Shown here in pieces: positions 10,035 to 20,011 of a stretch of DNA of 64,000 nucleotides. The position numbers were made by a program, and so were the translations under genes. The notes beneath the pieces were generated by a model that worked only from the letters and a program-made list of their open reading frames with translations, had not been told where the DNA came from and did no database searches. Source of the stretch: Nocardiopsis eucommiae (GTDB lineage Bacteria; Actinomycetota; Actinomycetes; Streptosporangiales; Streptosporangiaceae); contig CP074402.1 in NCBI GenBank assembly GCA_018388625.1, forward strand, positions 1,612,001 through 1,676,000, given 5' to 3'. Positions within the stretch are counted from its first letter, which is position 1. Every line of letters starts with the position of its first letter.

Positions 10035-11404
10035 ATGGCAGACACCACCGTCACCAGTACCTTCCGACCCTCCCGGTTCAACGTCGTCACCAGGACCGAC
10101 GACGGTGACGCGGTCGTTCTGTACAACTCGATGCGCGGGAGCGTGTTCCGCGTCCAGGACCCCGTCGGCCGACGGGTGCACGATCTCCTGCACAACCGCA
10201 GGAGCGTCCTGAGCCGTCCCGGTTCGGAGGCCGCCGACGAGTCGCGCCTCTTCGACACCCTGGTCACCAAGGGGTTCCTGGTGGCCGAGGACCACGACGA
10301 GCTGGCGGAGGCCGACGCCCTGCGCGACCGGCGCAAGACCCGGACCGACCGCCTCGAACTGATCATCATGCCGACCGAGGCGTGCAACTTCCGGTGCACC
10401 TACTGCTACGAGGACTTCGCGCTGGGCCGCATGCTCACCGAGGTGCGGGAGGGCGTCAGGTCACTGGTCAGGCGCTACCGGCGCGAGCAGGGGATCGAGA
10501 GCCTCACGGTCGCCTGGTTCGGCGGCGAGCCGCTGGTGGCCTTCGACGTGATCGAGGAGCTCAGCACCTTCTTCCTGGAGTTCTGTGCCGAGGAGGGCAT
10601 CGAGTACAGCGCGGGCATCACCACCAACGGCCTGCTGCTCACCCCCGAGGTCGCGCGGCGCTGCGTCGAACTGGGCATCAGCAACTACCAGGTCACCCTG
10701 GACGGCCCGGCCCACACGCACGACTCCTCCCGCTTCCTCATGGGCGGGGAAGGACCTTCGACGAGATCATCGCCAACCTGACGCGGATGGCGGAGACGGA
10801 CGCGGACTTCCGCGTGATCGTCCGGACCAACTTCACCGAGGCGAACAGCGTCCACGTGCCCGAGCTCATCGACCAGCTGGGCGGGCTCTACGCCGGGGAT
10901 CCCCGCTTCAGGGTCATCTACCGTCCCGTCGGCGACTGGGGCGGCCCGCAGGGCGAGGAGTCCGAGGCCTACGCGGGCAAGCAGGCGGAGATGACCAAGC
11001 TCGACCTCTGCTCGAACGCGACGGAGGCGGGCCTGACCACGGCCGACGACGTGTTCCTGAGACCGAACGGCTCGGTCTGCTACGCGGCCTCTCCGTGGTC
11101 CTTCGTGATCCGCCCCAACGGGGTGGTCAACAAGTGCACCGTGGCCCTGCGCGACCCCCGCAACGCGGTGGGACGGCTCGACGCCGAGGGCGACCTGGGG
11201 CTGGACCCGGAGCTGATGAGCCTGTGGGTGGACAACGACGACGCCACGGACTCCGGCTGCCACTCCTGCTTCTTCCGCCCCTCCTGCCAGGGCGCGCACT
11301 GCCCCCTCGTGCGTATCCAGGAGGGGACGCGTCCCTGCCCGCCGCAGAAGGTCTGGATCGGACCCACCATCACCACGGCGGCCTCCAACGGGAGGCAGCG
11401 GTGA
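10035..11404 (+). CDS. Radical SAM/SPASM peptide maturase
   Basis: About 456 residues. The N-terminal 95 residues (YNSMRGSVFRVQD and onward) resemble the PqqD-like/RRE-type peptide-recognition region often fused to these enzymes. The radical SAM 4Fe-4S motif is CNFRCTYC (Cys 117, 121, 124). The C-terminal SPASM region has a Cys-rich pattern (GSVCYAA, NKCTVAL, GCHSCFFRPSC, GAHCPL, RPCPPQK) suited to two auxiliary clusters. Enzymes of this family form C-C, thioether or ether crosslinks on peptides. One -1 frame break lies near 10750. The start has AGAGGA eight bases upstream and the stop overlaps the next gene (GTGA). The obvious substrate is the 24-mer encoded just upstream. Confidence 0.9.
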
Positions 11405-12387
11405 CCGGCCCGCGCCGCGCTGAGGTCGCGGCGGACGACGACGGCACCTGGTGCGCCTGGACCTCGGAGTCCGGGCCGGTCAGGGCGCTCGGACTGTGGG
11501 GCCCCCGGAGCGGACGGATCACCGAACTGGGGCCGGGGACCTCCGTGTACGCCGGGGCGGGCACGGGGCGCTTCCTCCTCCAGGACGGCGCGACCGTCCG
11601 GTCGTGGAGCCCCGCGCAGGGCCTGCGGGACGAGGGCACGGCGGAACCCGGAGCCCTGCTGCTCGACGCCCCCGCACCCGGCACGGGCGGAGGTCGCCTG
11701 GTCGTGGCCTCCACCGAGGAACTGGTCCTGCTGGCCGGGGCCGCGGACCCCGTGTCGCGTCGGCTCTCCGCGCCGCCGCTGCTCCTGGCCTGGCAGCACC
11801 GCCGGCGCGCCGTCCTGTGCGTGCTCTCGGACGGGACCGTCCTGCGGACGGACCCCGTCACCGGGACGACCGAGACCGCGAACCTGCCCGGTGCCGAGAC
11901 CTACCGTCTGGCCTGCTACGAGGAGGTGCTGGGCGGTGTCTGGGCGGTCCCGGCCGCCTCCCCGGGACGGCGCGGTTCCACCGCACCGAGACCGACCCCT
12001 CCGACCCCGTCTACCGACGGGAACTCGGCGTCGAGGCCGACGCGATCCGCGCCTCACACAGCGGGGAGTGGCTCATCGCCCGGACCCCGGCCGGGGGCCG
12101 ACCCGTCTGGTCAACGTCAACAGCGGGAGGGGGTTCGACGTGCCGGGTGAGTTGGCGGCACGAGGAGCCCCTGCGTGTTCTCGTTCGACAACCGGTTGAT
12201 CAGCGTCGAGGGAGACACCTTCGAGTCGCTCCCCGTCCCGGCACGGGCGGACATCCGCTCACGCGACGGCTCCCTGGAGATCGACACGTTCTGGTCGGCC
12301 CCGCCCCAGATGCACCGCGCCGCGCGCCCGCAGCGGCCCGCGCCCAGGAACAAGGAGGTGGGGGCGGATGCCCGCACCGGTTCATGA
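11401..12387 (+). CDS. Propeller-like protein of the RiPP-type operon, function unknown
   Basis: About 329 residues across three -1 frame breaks (near 11960, 12090 and 12165). The sequence is mostly short beta-strand stretches with repeated hydrophobic-Gly-Asp turns (for example VLCVLSDGTVLRTDPVTGTTE), suggestive of a WD/PQQ-type beta-propeller, with no catalytic motif that I recognise. The GTG start is coupled to the radical SAM gene by GTGA. No signal peptide is seen, so it is probably cytoplasmic and may be a scaffold or substrate-binding partner for the maturation enzymes. Confidence 0.6.
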
Positions 12388-13485
12388 CCTTCCCCTGCGC
12401 CTGCTGTCCCCCGAGAACCGTCTGACCAAGGTGTCGGTGTGGCAACGGGCACGGGAGTGCGCCGCCGAGATGGACCGGGCGTCGCGCCGGACCCCTTCGA
12501 CGCCGAGGCCTTCTGCCGGGCCGCGAACCGGGGCGCACTGGTCCTCGCGATGGCCGGTGACCTCGCGGAGAGCGAGAGGTCCTGTCGGCGCCAGGCCCGC
12601 GTCCTGCTCTCCCTCGTCCGGAGGGGGCTGCTACCCCGTGCCGAGACCGTCCGCGTCCTCCAGCCCTGGATCAACCTCGGCCGGCTCCGGGTGATCCGCG
12701 GTGACTGGGAGGGCGCGCTGCCGCACTTCCCCTCTCCTCAGGGGCTGCACGAGGCGGGTGTCTTCGCCGAAGGCCCCGGACCAAACCACGGCCTGACACC
12801 GGACGAGGCCGAGGACGTCCTGGGCTCCGAGAGCGGCCGGGCCTTCGTCACCAACACCCACGTGGTGGAGACCGCCAAGGCCCTGGCGCGCGGGCGGCGC
12901 GCGGACCTGCTGGCCGCACACGTCAGCCGATGGAAGGGGACGGCGGGCGCGCTTCCGCACGTGCGGGAGGCCTCCGCGCTGCTCGCGTTGAGGGGCGGCG
13001 CGCGGCTCCCGGAGATCCCACCGGGGACCGTGCCGACGCTGGCGGGCACCGCCGTCGAGATCCACGCGGCCTCGGCCGACGGGTCGCGGACCGACTCCCT
13101 CCTGCGGTGCCTGGACATCCTGGTGAAGGGCGCGCCGTCGGCCGACCTCGTGGCCGTCCTGCGCGCGGGGGCCGAGGTCCTGCGTTCTCGTGGGCGCGCG
13201 GAGGACGGCGCCCGGATCCTTCACCGGACAGCGGACCACTGTCGCGCACTGCGGGACGAGGCGGAGCTGTTCGCGGTGCTCAGCGAACTGGACGGGCTGG
13301 AGCCTGCGTCGGAGGCTGGCCCGGAGGCCCGGGCGCTCGCGGCCGACAGCGGATACGCCTTCGTCAGGGCGCGGGCCGGGGAGCCGCCGCTGCCACCGGC
13401 CGCACACGTGCCGCGCCTGGCGGTCCTGATCACCGCCGAACGGGAAGCCGAGTCACGCACCACTCCGGTCAGGGAGACCACATGA
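12368..13485 (+). CDS. Alpha-helical (TPR-like) repeat protein of the RiPP-type operon
   Basis: About 372 residues, almost entirely Ala/Leu/Arg-rich helices (for example LVLAMAGDLAESERSCRRQARVL in two segments, and AGAEVLRSRGRAEDGARILH) consistent with TPR-like repeats. No enzyme motif is seen. The ATG at 12368 is preceded by AAGGAGGTGGGGGC and overlaps the end of the propeller gene by 20 bases. One -1 frame break lies near 12480. The stop overlaps the oxygenase start (ATGA). Tight coupling to both neighbours suggests part of a maturation complex. Confidence 0.6.
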
Positions 13486-14341
13486 CGCCCGCCAGCCCCA
13501 CTCCGCGACCCCTCGGAGGCGACCACCCCGTCCTCGCACGGATCGTCGGGGACACCGACGCCTTCCTCGACCACTGGGAGCGCAGCCCGGTGGTCGCCGA
13601 GGCCGGACCCGCCGTGACGGAGGCCTTTCCCCTGGAAGCGGCGTTGTCGCTGGTCAACCGGGCCGGTCTGCCCGCCTCCTGCTTCCGGGTGTTCCAGGAC
13701 GGCGCCCCCTTCCCCAGGAGGAGTTCAGCGCGGACCGGGGACGACCCGGCCGGGGCAGGGAGCCCCTGGCCGACCGGTCCGCGCTGCTACGCGCCCACGA
13801 CGCCGGGGCGACCATCGTCTTCGAGGAGGTCCGGCTCCTCGTCCCCGAGGTGGAGAGGCTCGCGACGGAACTGGAGGAGGAACTGGGCTTCGGCGTCTAC
13901 TGCGCGGCCTTCCTGACCCCCGCCGGGAACTCCGGGGTGCGTCCGCACTACGACCTGGCCAGCGGGTTCCTCTGCCAGGTCCACGGTTCCAAGAGCTGGT
14001 CGGTGGGTGCCCCGGACACGCCGTGGCCGACGGTCCCGAGCGCCGACTCCCAGCCCGCGTTCGACCCCGTCCTGGAGACGGTGCTCACCCCGGGACGGAC
14101 GCTGTACATCCCACGGGGCCACCCGCACGCCGGGACCGCCACGGACGAGCTCTCCCTGCACCTGTCCTTCGCCGTGAAGCCCCGGACCTGGAAGGACGTT
14201 CTCCAGGCCCACCTGCGTGGCGACACCCAGCACGCGCCCCTGCGCGAGATGCTCCCACTGGGCCACACCGACCTCGACGGGCGCGACCTGCTGGCCGAGG
14301 CGGTGGAGCGGCTGAACGCGGCGGTGGCCCCACGGAGCTGA
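13482..14341 (+). CDS. JmjC/cupin_4-type 2-oxoglutarate Fe(II) oxygenase
   Basis: About 286 residues. The iron-binding triad fits the NO66/RoxA-like cupin_4 family: His and Asp in RPHYDLASG, followed by QVHGSKSW, and the distal His in YIPRGHPHAGTA. This family hydroxylates side chains of ribosomal proteins and, in some natural-product pathways, peptides. It is shorter than RoxA (about 390 residues) and lacks the usual long C-terminal dimerisation and winged-helix region. One -1 frame break lies near 13720. As the last gene coupled to the radical SAM operon, it is a candidate second modification enzyme acting on the short peptide. Confidence 0.8.
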
Positions 14342-14377
14342 GGGGCGTGGGCGCGTCGGTCGAGACCGGGGCTCCGC

Positions 14378-16052
14378 TCAGACGGAGACGCCGCCGTAGG
14401 ACACCCCGGACAGGTCGGCCAGCTCGCGCTTCCACGCCACGAGGTCGTCGGGCTCGAACCCGTTCAGGTGGTCGTGCCCACAGGCCCGGGCCATCACCTG
14501 CATGAGCTCCACCGAGGAGCGCAGGAACCGGTTCAGCCGCTCGGCGGCCTCCGCCACGGGCAGACGGGCGCGCAGGTGCGGCCGCTGGGTAGCGATGCCC
14601 ACGGGACAGTTGTTCGTGTGGCAGGCGCGCATGCCCAGGCAGCCGATGGCCTGCATGGCGGAGTTGGCCACCGCGACGACGTCCGCGCCCAGGGCCAGCG
14701 CCTTCACGAAGTCGGCGGGCACCCGCAGCCCACCGGTGATGATCAGGGTGACGTCGCGGCGGCCCAGCCGGTCGAGGTGGCGCCGGGCGCGGGCCAGCGC
14801 CGGGATGGTCGGTACGGAGATGTTGTTCCGGAACAGCAGGGGGCGGCGCCGGTGCCGCCGCCCCGGCCGTCCAGGATCACGTAGTCCACCCCGATCTGGA
14901 GCGCCGCGTCCAGGTCGCGTTCGATGTGCTGGGCCGACAGTTTGAAGCCGACGGGGATGCCCCCGGTGGCCTCGCGCACCTCGGCGGCCACCCGACGGAA
15001 GTCCGCGACGGAGACCAGATCGGGGAACCGGGACGGGGAGATGGCCGGGACCCCCTCCGGGAGGTCGCGCACCTCCGCGATCCGTCCGCTCACCTTGCTG
15101 CCCGGCAGATGGCCGCCGGTCCCGGTCTTGGCGGCCTGACCGCCCTTGAAGTGGAAGGCCTGGCAGCGGGCGACCTTCTCCATCGTGTAGCCGAAGCGGG
15201 CCGAGGCGAGCTCGTAGAAGTAGCGGCTGTTGGCCTCCTGCTCCTCGGGGAGCATCCCGCCCTCGCCGGAGCAGATGCCGGTGCCCGCCAGCTCCGCGCC
15301 CCGGGACAGCGCGGTCTTGGCCTCGGCGGAGAGCGCGCCGAAGCTCATGTCCGAGACCAGGAGCGGGATGTCCAGGACCAGCGGGCGGCGGGCGTTGGGG
15401 CCGACCACCACGCTGGTGCCCACCGGATCGTCGTCGAGCAGGGGAGGCCGGTGGAGTTCGGCGGTGACGATCTGGAGGTCGTCCCAGGAGGGAGCTCGTC
15501 CCGGGGCACGCCCATCGCCGCCACCTCGCCGTGGTGGCCCACCCGGGTGAGCCCCTCCTCGGCCAGCTGGTGGATGCGGTCGTTGAAGGGTTCCTCGGGG
15601 GTGCCCTCGAAGTCGGCGTAGGAGCCCTGGTAGGCGGAGCGGTCGAAGTTCTGCGGGTGGTCCCGTTCCCAGGCGCGGATCTCGTCCTCGTCGACCCAGA
15701 CCCCGCCGTCCTCCACCCAGGCCTCGAACCGCTCCAGGTCCTCGCCCTCGTAGTAGAGGTTGACGCCGCTGCGCGCGTCGTAGACGGAGCCGTGGACCCC
15801 GCAGACCAGCCGGTCGCCGTCCTCCACGGTGGCGTCGGACATGAGCGCGCCCCGGTGCTGGCAGCGTCCGAACAGGACCCTCACCTCGTCACCGGAGCCC
15901 GTGGCCTCCGCGTCCGTGGCCGGGGTCGGGTCGTCGGCGGACACGGAGGACCTCGGCAGGCGGATCACGGCCAGGTCCACGTTGGAGACCCGCGCGTGGG
16001 CGGGACGGAGCGGCTCCAGGTCGTCCCAGTCGGCTACCTTCGTGGCCCGCAT
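14378..16052 (-). CDS. Rieske-glutamate synthase-like FMN fusion protein
   Basis: About 558 residues. The N-terminal 110 residues hold a Rieske 2Fe-2S motif (GRCQHRGAL, then CGVHGSVYD). The rest is the FMN-binding synthase domain of glutamate synthase (GltB-like), with SDMSFGALSAEAKTALSRGA, ILDGRGGGTGAAP and CHTNNCPVGIATQ, the last being the 3Fe-4S cysteine region. The glutaminase domain is absent. Two -1 frame breaks lie near 15480 and 14850. The ATG at 16052 has GGAG seven bases upstream. Stand-alone synthase-like proteins are common; the Rieske fusion is less so. The electron donor and substrate are unknown. The gene is convergent with, and 36 bases from, the JmjC gene. Confidence 0.85.
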
Positions 16053-16274
16053 ACCGTGCTCCTCAGGTCGTGGGTGCCAGCGCGCCCCTTCGGGGACGGT
16101 CCTCCGCGCGGACACGGATCACGGAGAAGTGTATTGACATGACTACTCTTCGTGTTCACCGACATGCCTGGAGCCGGACACGGGCGGCGCCCGCCAGCCC
16201 CGGGGGACCGGAGCGGACGGGCGCCGTGGGAGGGGCGGGAGCGACACCGAACGGGGAGATGTCCTCTGTGGGCG

Positions 16275-17102
16275 TCAGCGCGAGAAGTCGTCCGGGCCCC
16301 GGAGCGGCCCGTGGTAGAACTCGTGGTCCGGCTCGTCGTCGGGGACCGGCGGGAAGGTCGGGCCGTCCTCGGCGGTCGCGGGCTCGGCGGCGACGGGGAT
16401 GCCCTGGGCCCGCATGGTCTGGGCGACCCTGTTGCGCAGGTCGGGAAGCATGGAGTAGAGCACGTCGCCGGGGCAGGCGGTGGCGTTGAAGTCCCGGTGC
16501 CCCCGGATCGCGCTGCCCGGGTTGAGGCCGTACGCCCCGCACAGCCAGGCCAGGGTGTCGACCAGCGTGTTCGTGAGGGCCTGGGTCGGGCCCTGGGTCA
16601 TGTAGGTGCCCTCGTTCTCGATCCCGATGCACGTGCTGTTGTTGTTGGCCACGTGCGTGCCGACCACGTGCTGGCGTGCGGCGATCGCCTCCGGCGTGCG
16701 GTCGCGCCCCTCCATGAGGAAGCCGCCGCGGCTGATCGTGAGCTGCTGGCCGGTGTCGATCCAGCCGTTGCTGTCCATGTGGTAGTTCTGGATCGACTTG
16801 GACAGGTTCAGGGCGTGGTCGAGCGTGTAGTTCGTGCTGTTGGCCGTGGCGGTGTGGTGGACCACGATGTACTGCGGCGGGCTGGCCAGGACCTGGATGG
16901 GGCTGCTCGGCGGACGAGCGTTCCAGGCGCCGCGCCAGTACAGCTCGGGCGCCGCCTGGGCGGCGAGGTCGGTGGTCTCGGCGGAGGCGCCGCCGGCGCC
17001 CAGGGCGCCGAGGGACCCGCCGAGGACCGCGGCCCCCGATGTCAGGGCCGCCGTCCTCAGGAGTGCGCGTCTGTCCATACCGGAGTGGGGGATAGGCGTC
17101 AT
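16275..17102 (-). CDS. Secreted N-acetylmuramoyl-L-alanine amidase (TAT signal)
   Basis: 275 residues, intact. A twin-arginine signal lies near the N terminus (MDRRALLRTAALTSG, hydrophobic run, then AGGASA). It is followed by an amidase_2/PGRP fold with zinc ligands in VVHHTA and in RGHRDFNATACPGD. It cleaves the amide between MurNAc and L-Ala in peptidoglycan outside the membrane. The ATG at 17102 has AGGA six bases upstream; an internal ATG at 17078 begins the TAT motif and is an alternative. The acidic, proline-rich C-terminal tail (EDGPTFPPVPDDEPDHE) has no obvious domain. Confidence 0.9.
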   Translation of the reverse strand: MTPIPHSGMDRRALLRTAALTSGAAVLGGSLGALGAGGASAETTDLAAQAAPELYWRGAWNARPPSSPIQVLASPPQYIVVHHTATANSTNYTLDHALNLSKSIQNYHMDSNGWIDTGQQLTISRGGFLMEGRDRTPEAIAARQHVVGTHVANNNSTCIGIENEGTYMTQGPTQALTNTLVDTLAWLCGAYGLNPGSAIRGHRDFNATACPGDVLYSMLPDLRNRVAQTMRAQGIPVAAEPATAEDGPTFPPVPDDEPDHEFYHGPLRGPDDFSR

Positions 17103-17266
17103 GGCCGTCCTTCGTGTTCGGCGTGGTTACTTGCCAGTTAATGAAAGACACGAAGGCACACGTGCGCACAGGGGTGAAACGAGGAATTCTGCTGACCGGG
17201 TCCGGCCAGAAGAATTCACTCGACGTCCCCTGTTTCGCCATCATTCAATGATGTATTGGACGCATT

Positions 17267-18215
17267 TCACAGAGGAACGGGAAGGCGTTCACCCGAAGGC
17301 CCCCGCAGCGCCGCGACCTGCTCACGACGGAAATCACGGACCACCTTCGCTTGCGGGAGATACGTGTCGAACCCGTGAAAGGCCCCCGGTACCACCGTGG
17401 TCGCGCAGGGCACTCCTGCCGCGCGCAGGCGTTCGGCGTAGGCGAGGTCCTCGTCGTGGAACAGGTCCAGCGTCCCCACTCCGATCCAGGCCGGGGGCAG
17501 ACCGGACAGGTCCTCCCGACGCGCCGCGGCCGCGTAGGGGAGACCTCCGCGCCTCCGGCGTCGGTGCCGAGGTACGACCGCCAGGCGTACCGGTTACTGG
17601 CCGGGGACCACATGCGCACGCCGAGTCCGTCCAGGTCGGAGCGGAGCACGGTGCGGTCGTCGAGCATCGGGTAGACGAGCAGCTGGAACAGCGGGCGCGG
17701 GCCGCCCCGGTCCAGGCTCATCTGGGCCAGCGCGGCCGTGATGCCACCGCCCGCGCTGGCGCCGCCGATCGCCACGCGTCCGGGGTCGATCCCGAGCGGT
17801 CCGGCCCGGTCCACCATCCAGGAGAGCGCCGCGTGGGCGTCCTCGACCGGTGCGGGGGCGGTGTGCTGCGGGGCCTTGCGGTAGCGGAGCGCCACCACGG
17901 TGGCGCCCAGTTCACGGGCGAACTCGACACTGCCCCTCTCGTCCTGGACCGGACTGCCGAACAGGTACCCGCCGCCGTGGCTCCACAGCAGCGCGGGGAG
18001 GGGCCCTCCACCGACCGGGGCCGGTAGACCCGCAGACTGAGCGGCGGAGCGCCCTCGGGCCCCGGCGCCGTGTGCTCCTCGACCAGGAGGTCGGCGGGGG
18101 TCCGCGTCGGCCGCATGCGTTCGGTGAGTCGCTGCGCCAGACGCGCCGTGCGGGGGCCGAACGTCGGAGTGGGCAGGAATCGGGCAGGGGCCAGGTCAGG
18201 GTGGAGCTGGGACAT
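17267..18215 (-). CDS. Alpha/beta hydrolase, hormone-sensitive lipase-like esterase
   Basis: About 316 residues. The oxyanion motif HGGGYLFGS, nucleophile GGASAGGG and the C-terminal catalytic His in GAFHGFDTY are visible, so it should be an active esterase of the HSL/bacterial lipase group with an unknown ester substrate. Two -1 frame breaks lie near 18010 and 17540. The ATG at 18215 has GAGGAA upstream. A 242-base gap separates it from the Usp gene on the same strand. Confidence 0.87.
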
Positions 18216-18371
18216 CGGGGTTCCTCGGGTGACAGGGCGGAGGCGAGGGAACGGCGGTGTGCCGCCGACCGTGCCCGGCCGAGCCGGGGCGTTCGTGCCG
18301 AGGTCCCATGGCGGTCACCCCCAGGGGGTGGTCTCTCCGGGTGTCGGTGCGTTCCTTCATGGAAGGGAACT

Positions 18372-18405
18372 CCTCCGGGCCCGTGGTAGTTCCCGGGCCC
18401 GGAGG
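18372..18405 (-). terminator. Hairpin terminator downstream of the Usp gene
   Basis: Arms CCTCCGGGCCCG and CGGGCCCGGAGG pair perfectly over 12 bases with a 10-base loop. The hairpin lies about 55 bases past the stop of the minus-strand Usp gene and before the esterase gene. No U tract is visible, as is usual in actinomycetes. Confidence 0.6.
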
Positions 18406-18458
18406 CGTCACACCGGTGGGGGAGCGTGCTCACACCTCAACGGAGCGCTCCGCGCCGG

Positions 18459-19367
18459 TCAGCGGGGCCGGGGGTGCCTCGGCAGGACCGCGACCGGGAC
18501 GGTCGCCGCGTGCAGCACGCCCTGGCTCACCGAGCCCAGGAGCAGACCGCGCACGCTGCCCCGTCCACGGGAGCCCACGACGATCAGGTCCGCCGCCGCG
18601 CCCGCCTCCACGATGGCCTCGGCGGCGTCCCGGTCGCTGCGCACGACGGAGACCGCCACCCCCTCGGTCCCGTCGTCCACGACCCGGGTCACCATCTCCG
18701 TCACCATCTCCTGCGACCTGCTGTCCAGGAGGTCGTCCGGGGGTGACCAGCCGCCCGCCGCCAGATACGCCGAGTCGAGCGGCACCGGCACCTGCCAGCT
18801 GTGCACCGCCACGACCGCGCCACCCTCCACCAGGGAGGCCTCCCGCAGGGCGAAGGCCAGTGCGCGCCGGGAGTCGTCGGATCCGTCCACCCCCACCACG
18901 ATCCGGCGCGGCGGGACGGTGACGTCCTCCGACCCGGTCCCGGGCACCACGACCACGGGACACTCCGCCCGGGACGTCACCCGGACGCTCACCGAGGCGT
19001 CCAGCACCGACCGCGCCGCGCCCAGCCCGCGCGAACCCACCACCGCGAGGTCGTCCGGACCCGCCCGCCGCACCAGCGCGGTGCCCGGTTCCTCCAACGC
19101 CAGGTCCTCCTCCACGGACACCCCGGGGTGGCGCCCCCGTACGTGCGCGGCGGCCTCGGCCAGGACCCGGCGGCCCTGGTCGGCGACCTCCTCGGGAGGC
19201 GGGAAACGGGTGGGCCCGGCGTAGACGGACATCACCAGGGGCATCGCCAGGGCGTGCACCACGTGCAGCGGCCAACCGCGCCGGTCGGCCTCGGCGGCCG
19301 CCCAGAGCAGGGCCCACGAGGCGGTGGGCGACCCGTCGATCCCCACCAGCACCTTCGGCGCGACCAT
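18459..19367 (-). CDS. Universal stress protein, tandem UspA domains
   Basis: About 302 residues with two UspA domains. Each begins with a beta-strand of the form KVLVGIDGS/RIVVGVDGS and ends with an ATP-binding motif (VVGSRGLGAARSVL and VVGSRGRGSVRGLLLGSVS). The start chosen has GGAGG five bases upstream. An in-frame ATG at 19382 is also possible. Such tandem proteins bind ATP and accumulate in stress or dormancy in actinobacteria. Confidence 0.9.
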   Translation of the reverse strand: MVAPKVLVGIDGSPTASWALLWAAAEADRRGWPLHVVHALAMPLVMSVYAGPTRFPPPEEVADQGRRVLAEAAAHVRGRHPGVSVEEDLALEEPGTALVRRAGPDDLAVVGSRGLGAARSVLDASVSVRVTSRAECPVVVVPGTGSEDVTVPPRRIVVGVDGSDDSRRALAFALREASLVEGGAVVAVHSWQVPVPLDSAYLAAGGWSPPDDLLDSRSQEMVTEMVTRVVDDGTEGVAVSVVRSDRDAAEAIVEAGAAADLIVVGSRGRGSVRGLLLGSVSQGVLHAATVPVAVLPRHPRPR

Positions 19368-19528
19368 CCCGTCCTCCACCATCGACAGCCCCCTCCGGCA
19401 GCGGCCGCGCACGTCACGGCTCTGCCCTGGAGTCTTCCACCCGCCACGCGCGGATCCCAGTCCGTGGGGCGTGTCGCCGCAGGTCACGATGGAGTGCGGC
19501 CGGGCGGCCACACGGTTACGATGCGCAC

Positions 19529-20005
19529 ATGGGTCTGCTCACACCCCTGGCCGTGCGGATCGGTGCCCTCGCGTGGACACCGCGACTCCTGCCCCAGATC
19601 ACCTGGCTGGACCGGAACCTGGACCGCCTCAGCCGAGGGCGCCTCGGGCTGCTCGACCTCGCCGGGCTGCCCAACACCGTGCTCACCGTCCGGGGGCGCA
19701 GGAGCGGACGACCGCGCTCCACACCCCTCCTGTGTGTCCCCGACGGCGCGGATCACCTGGTGGCCGGATCGGCCTTCGGTGCCCCCTCCACCCCCGCGTG
19801 GGCGCACAATCTGAGGGCCGCGCGCACGGCGGAGATCGGGAGGACGGGGCGGCGGGTGACCGTCCGGGCGGAGGAGCTCACCGGGGCGGACCGGGACCGG
19901 GCCTGGGCACGCCTGTGCGGGGTCTGGCCCAACTTCGCCCTCTACCAGCGGCGGACCGACCGGGTGATCCCCGTCTTCCGCCTCACCCCGGTCCCGGACG
20001 CCTGA
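19529..20005 (+). CDS. Deazaflavin (F420)-dependent nitroreductase/quinone reductase family protein
   Basis: 158 residues, intact. The split-barrel fold of the DDN/F420H2-dependent quinone reductase family is indicated by LTVRGRRSGRPRSTPLL, then GAPSTPAWAHNLRAA and WPNFALYQRRTDRVIPVFRL. It likely reduces quinones or nitro compounds with F420H2. It is divergent from the Usp gene and ends seven bases from the convergent tenA gene. Confidence 0.88.
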   Translation: MGLLTPLAVRIGALAWTPRLLPQITWLDRNLDRLSRGRLGLLDLAGLPNTVLTVRGRRSGRPRSTPLLCVPDGADHLVAGSAFGAPSTPAWAHNLRAARTAEIGRTGRRVTVRAEELTGADRDRAWARLCGVWPNFALYQRRTDRVIPVFRLTPVPDA

Positions 20006-20011
20006 ACCCGG

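Noticed and set aside
18372..18405. Inverted repeats as insertion-sequence ends or CRISPR repeats
   Set aside because: The inverted repeats seen are single hairpins between genes, mostly downstream of stop codons, with no transposase, target duplication or spacer array.
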